Shown here: one piece after another, positions 62,134 through 64,000 of the stretch
How the letters are laid out: every line of letters begins with the position of its first letter
Position numbering within the stretch: position 1 is the stretch's first letter
DNA from: Acinetobacter bohemicus ANC 3994
GTDB lineage: Bacteria; Pseudomonadota; Gammaproteobacteria; Pseudomonadales; Moraxellaceae
Length of the DNA stretch: 64,000 nucleotides
Assembly (NCBI RefSeq): GCF_000367925.1
Contig: NZ_KB849176.1
Span: forward strand, 62,001-126,000
Direction of reading: 5' to 3'
Position numbers and translations under genes: made by a program
The notes under the pieces: model-generated
What the model saw: the letters and a program-made list of their open reading frames with translations, nothing else
What the model was told of the DNA's origin: nothing
The model's database searches: none

Positions 62134-62844
62134 ATGAATCAATTAGTGAATCTTTCTGCTGCTTCAATGTCTAGCATGCATATCTCCGAGTTAGTTCAAT
62201 CTCGCCATGACAAAGTAAAACAATCTATTGAAAGACTTGTAGAGCGCGGTGTAATTATTCAACCCCCAATGGGGGATGAACAATCTATTGACACTATGGG
62301 GAGATCCAGAAGTACGCAAGTTTATGTATTTTCAGGTGAGCAAGGTAAGCGCGATAGCATTATTGTCGTAGCACAATTATGGCCTGAATTCACAGCGCGA
62401 CTGGTCGACCGCTGGCAAGAGTTAGAAAAACAAGTTAAGCATACTAATCTTGACCTACACGATCCTTATGCCTTACGCCGTGCTTTATTAGACTATACCG
62501 AGCAAGTCATTCACCTTGAAATACAAAATCACTCTCTTGAATGTACGATCGACAGCATTACTCAAACACCTTCAGGTGTGAAGTTTCAGCAAGCCTGCAA
62601 GATACTGAATATTAAACGTCAGGTATTGGCCACATGGTTAAGAAAACACGGATGGGATCGACATCTAAACAATGCACGTGCATCTACTCACTACAGCCAA
62701 GAGCGAGGCTATTGTGAAACCAAATATGAAGAAGTGACGAGAGTCAAAGCGAATGGTGAGTTAGGAAGCTACAGCAAAATTGAATTCTTTATTCTACCTA
62801 AGGGCATGCAAGTACTGGCCAAATATTTTGGCAAGGCGGAATAG
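62134..62844 (+). CDS. Rha-type phage regulator with a KilAC-like C-terminus
   Basis: A 236-residue protein. Residues 10-105 resemble the Rha/phage regulatory family (MSSMHISELVQSRHDKVKQSIERLVERGVI, then SIIVVAQLWPEFTARLVDRWQELE). Residues 140-235 look like a KilAC antirepressor C-terminal domain (FQQACKILNIKRQVLATWLRKHGWD, TKYEEVTRV, FFILPKGMQVLAKYFG). Such proteins act in phage lysis-lysogeny or antirepression. It lies just before the candidate antisense RNA region, as antirepressor genes do in P1-like systems. Confidence 0.8.
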   Translation: MNQLVNLSAASMSSMHISELVQSRHDKVKQSIERLVERGVIIQPPMGDEQSIDTMGRSRSTQVYVFSGEQGKRDSIIVVAQLWPEFTARLVDRWQELEKQVKHTNLDLHDPYALRRALLDYTEQVIHLEIQNHSLECTIDSITQTPSGVKFQQACKILNIKRQVLATWLRKHGWDRHLNNARASTHYSQERGYCETKYEEVTRVKANGELGSYSKIEFFILPKGMQVLAKYFGKAE

Positions 62845-62846
62845 AT

Positions 62847-63233
62847 ATGAATACCTATTCATTTGCAATGTTCATTTCTCGCCAAAATGAGCGTTGCAAA
62901 TCAATCCCTGTATTTCTAATACCCAAAACATTAAATTTAGGAATTTTCATCGTAGGTCTTGAAAGCTGTCATGAGCCTCGTTATGCTAATGGCGTTCACC
63001 CACATGGTGAATTAGCTTTGGTCGGCTACAATAGTAACAAAGGCGCACAGTCCGCAAGGGCTTTTTTTGTGCGTAAAATCTCTATGCGTTCGCATGTTAT
63101 GGCGGAGCTGGAGAGGGACACTTTCGAGTGTGCAGGTTTCCTTTGTTCCCTGTCGACCAACCCTTTTCAGCTTTGCCACCCTCATTTGGTCGTGAATGGC
63201 AAAGCTCCCTTAAGCAACAAAGGAGCGCATTAA
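62847..63233 (+). CDS. Doubtful ORF over the antisense-RNA region (Ash-like?)
   Basis: An open frame of 128 codons two bases after the Rha-like gene. The first 60 residues (MNTYSFAMFISRQNERCKSIPVFLIP) could be a real protein. The second half overlaps a Rho-independent terminator (63049-63068) and a candidate C4-type RNA (about 63101-63165), so its coding sense may be accidental there. In P4-like elements the Ash family shows just this overlap of ORF and immunity RNA. I give it moderate weight as an Ash-like gene and cannot name a function. Confidence 0.5.
   Translation: MNTYSFAMFISRQNERCKSIPVFLIPKTLNLGIFIVGLESCHEPRYANGVHPHGELALVGYNSNKGAQSARAFFVRKISMRSHVMAELERDTFECAGFLCSLSTNPFQLCHPHLVVNGKAPLSNKGAH
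63049..63068 (+). terminator. Terminator inside the Ash-like ORF
   Basis: AGTCC-gcaa-GGGCT hairpin (one T-G pair), then seven T. A strong terminator inside a frame suggests regulated early termination, as in P4 immunity. Confidence 0.6.
63101..63165 (+). ncRNA. Candidate C4-type antisense immunity RNA
   Basis: A structured segment with the hairpin ACACT-TTCG-AGTGT (63118-63131), AGGGA and TCCCT capable of flanking pairing, then GGTTTCC and GACCAACCC-like text recalled from C4 RNAs of P1/P4-type phages. Its CGACCAA (63154-63160) is complementary to TTGGTCG at both 63018-63024 and 63186-63192, and its GGAGCT (63104-63109) to AGCTCC at 63203-63208, just before the next gene's ribosome site. In P1 and P4, such RNA represses antirepressor or replication genes by pairing to flanking targets. 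Confidence 0.4.
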
Positions 63234-63235
63234 AC

Positions 63236-63352
63236 GTGCCTAAAAATATTCATCAAATTACACGTCAACGTATCCAATCTGCTGATTTTGCACACAAGCA
63301 AGGTTTAGCCAAGCGCATTTCTTCAATGCTTAAAAAAGTATGGGGAGTGTGA
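63236..63352 (+). CDS. 38-residue basic protein downstream of the RNA region
   Basis: A short frame from GTG 63236, with AGGAG ten bases upstream, encoding MPKNIHQITRQRIQSADFAHK and ending MLKKVWGV. It is basic and helical, without a membrane segment. The ribosome site lies just after the AGCTCC complementary to the candidate antisense RNA, so its translation could be the controlled step. Function unknown. Confidence 0.5.
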   Translation: MPKNIHQITRQRIQSADFAHKQGLAKRISSMLKKVWGV

Positions 63353-63354
63353 TC

Positions 63355-63633
63355 ATGTCCAATTCTAAAAAACCGTATAACCTTGCTTTAGGCTGTATTG
63401 AAAGTTTTTATATCCCACACCCAGAAGCCGATTATGCAAATGCTCAGGATGTTGTATATAGCATGGTATCCAGTGCTAAAAATATCTCAATTGCGACGTG
63501 GAGCTGTTTTAAAGATGGTAGAGAGTTAGCCGTTAAGGGCGAGGTTGTTGCGGACCTAATCTATGAGCTACAAACAAAATTAGAAATGATTGAAAAGATA
63601 CTGCCTTTAGCTTTTCAAGGTGAGGAGGTCTAA
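63355..63633 (+). CDS. Small element protein, unknown
   Basis: A 92-residue soluble protein. GGAG lies eight bases before the ATG at 63355; an upstream in-frame ATG at 63340 overlaps the previous gene and is less likely. The middle reads ADYANAQDVVYSMVSSAKNISIATWSCF and the end is acidic and helical. Prophages in this genus carry many such small genes between regulator and replication genes. Not recognised. Confidence 0.7.
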   Translation: MSNSKKPYNLALGCIESFYIPHPEADYANAQDVVYSMVSSAKNISIATWSCFKDGRELAVKGEVVADLIYELQTKLEMIEKILPLAFQGEEV

Positions 63634-63635
63634 TC

Positions 63636-63944
63636 ATGTCTAAAATCAATTCTAATAACACGCCTAAAACTTATGATGCTGGCGACATGGTTGAAGCCTA
63701 TTTACTTGCCTATGAACAAATGGCTGACACAAGTGTAATGCTAGGGGTTATTGCTAATGAACTTGAACGCACCAAAGAATATCTAAGCAATGTCTACAAT
63801 GTCCCTGAATTATGCTTTAACAACCTAAAACGCATTATTGCGATTACCAATACGATAGTTCAAGAATCGGCTGAATTTAATCAAGTGCAAGAACAACAAT
63901 ACAAAACAGAATGGGAAGCAAATAAAAAGGCGGTGTCACTATGA
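63636..63944 (+). CDS. Small acidic element protein, unknown
   Basis: A 102-residue, mostly helical acidic protein (DMVEAYLLAYEQMADTSVMLGVIANELERTKEYLSNVY). It starts two bases after the previous gene and its stop overlaps the next start (ATGA), so it is part of one operon. No family recognised. Confidence 0.7.
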   Translation: MSKINSNNTPKTYDAGDMVEAYLLAYEQMADTSVMLGVIANELERTKEYLSNVYNVPELCFNNLKRIIAITNTIVQESAEFNQVQEQQYKTEWEANKKAVSL

Positions 63945-64000
63945 ATAACACCGCCCAAAACTTTCAGCAAGACTTTGATCAGCCTGAAACGATATTAGCG
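63941..64000 (+). CDS. Start of a further element gene, truncated by the window
   Basis: Twenty codons from ATG 63941 (MNNTAQNFQQDFDQPETILA), open to the edge and coupled to the previous gene by a four-base overlap. In P4-like elements the next large gene is often the primase/helicase; nothing visible here confirms that. Confidence 0.5.
   Translation, partial: MNNTAQNFQQDFDQPETILA

Larger units (their letters stand above)
59512..64000 (+). mobile_element. ssrA-integrated element, P4-like prophage or satellite (left part)
   Basis: Begins after tmRNA and runs off the window. Gene order: P4-type integrase, AT-rich unknown gene, AlpA-like regulator, Rha/KilAC-type regulator, an ORF overlapping an internal terminator and candidate C4 antisense RNA, small ORFs, start of another gene. 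The tightly packed small genes on one strand and the immunity-like RNA region resemble P4-type satellites and related prophages. No structural phage gene is visible. Confidence 0.8.

Noticed and set aside
1..64000. CRISPR arrays, rRNA or tRNA genes, intact insertion sequences
   Set aside because: No regularly spaced repeats, no rRNA or cloverleaf tRNA, and no transposase were found; the only tRNA-like part is in tmRNA.

Overview
The window is chromosomal DNA of a low-GC gammaproteobacterium, almost certainly Acinetobacter. The signs are the BfmR/BfmS pair, a fused NuoCD in a complete nuo operon, an rpmF-fabD-fabG-acpP cluster without plsX/fabH, a rut cluster in the order D-A-B-C-F-G, a tmRNA tag reading ANDESYALAA, and several small proteins that I know only from this genus. 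The species cannot be fixed from the sequence alone.

Layout. 1-6.3 kb: the start of scpA (minus strand), a GNAT acetyltransferase broken by an in-frame stop, yciO, epmC, then yceD-rpmF-fabD-fabG-acpP (ribosome and fatty-acid synthesis). 6.9-13.3 kb: uracil catabolism. rutD has its own terminator; rutABCFG and a beta-hydroxyacid dehydrogenase follow, behind a good sigma-54 promoter with NtrC-like sites. 13.5-14.6 kb: two convergent membrane proteins that share a cold-shock-like N-terminal domain but carry different membrane domains (TM2 and DUF805). 14.8-19.3 kb: nrdB, an unlisted 42-residue membrane protein, a palindromic repeat and nrdA, with NrdR-like boxes over the nrdA promoter. 19.9-22.3 kb: bfmRS. 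23.3-38.4 kb: nuoA-N (respiratory complex I). 38.5-42 kb: upp, two tandem cold-shock-domain genes, and a divergent LysR/ferredoxin-NADP reductase pair.

42-59 kb: mixed housekeeping and small membrane proteins. These include a CmpX-like channel, an HI0933-type flavoprotein, an ACC deaminase-like enzyme, a DIP1984 protein, a LysE exporter, a YfcH-like epimerase, thiO, hemB, a YigI-like thioesterase, an EmrAB-like efflux pair and glpK.

59.1 kb to the end: ssrA (tmRNA), whose 3' end is the attachment site of an integrated element running off the window. The element has a P4-type integrase, an AT-rich unknown gene, an AlpA-like regulator, a Rha/KilAC-type regulator, and an ORF that overlaps an internal terminator and a candidate C4-type antisense immunity RNA. 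Small ORFs and the start of another gene follow. The order resembles a P4-like satellite or prophage immunity region and is the most interesting part of the window.

No CRISPR array, rRNA, tRNA or intact insertion sequence was seen. Family assignments rest on recognised motifs and remembered homologues; no database search was run.
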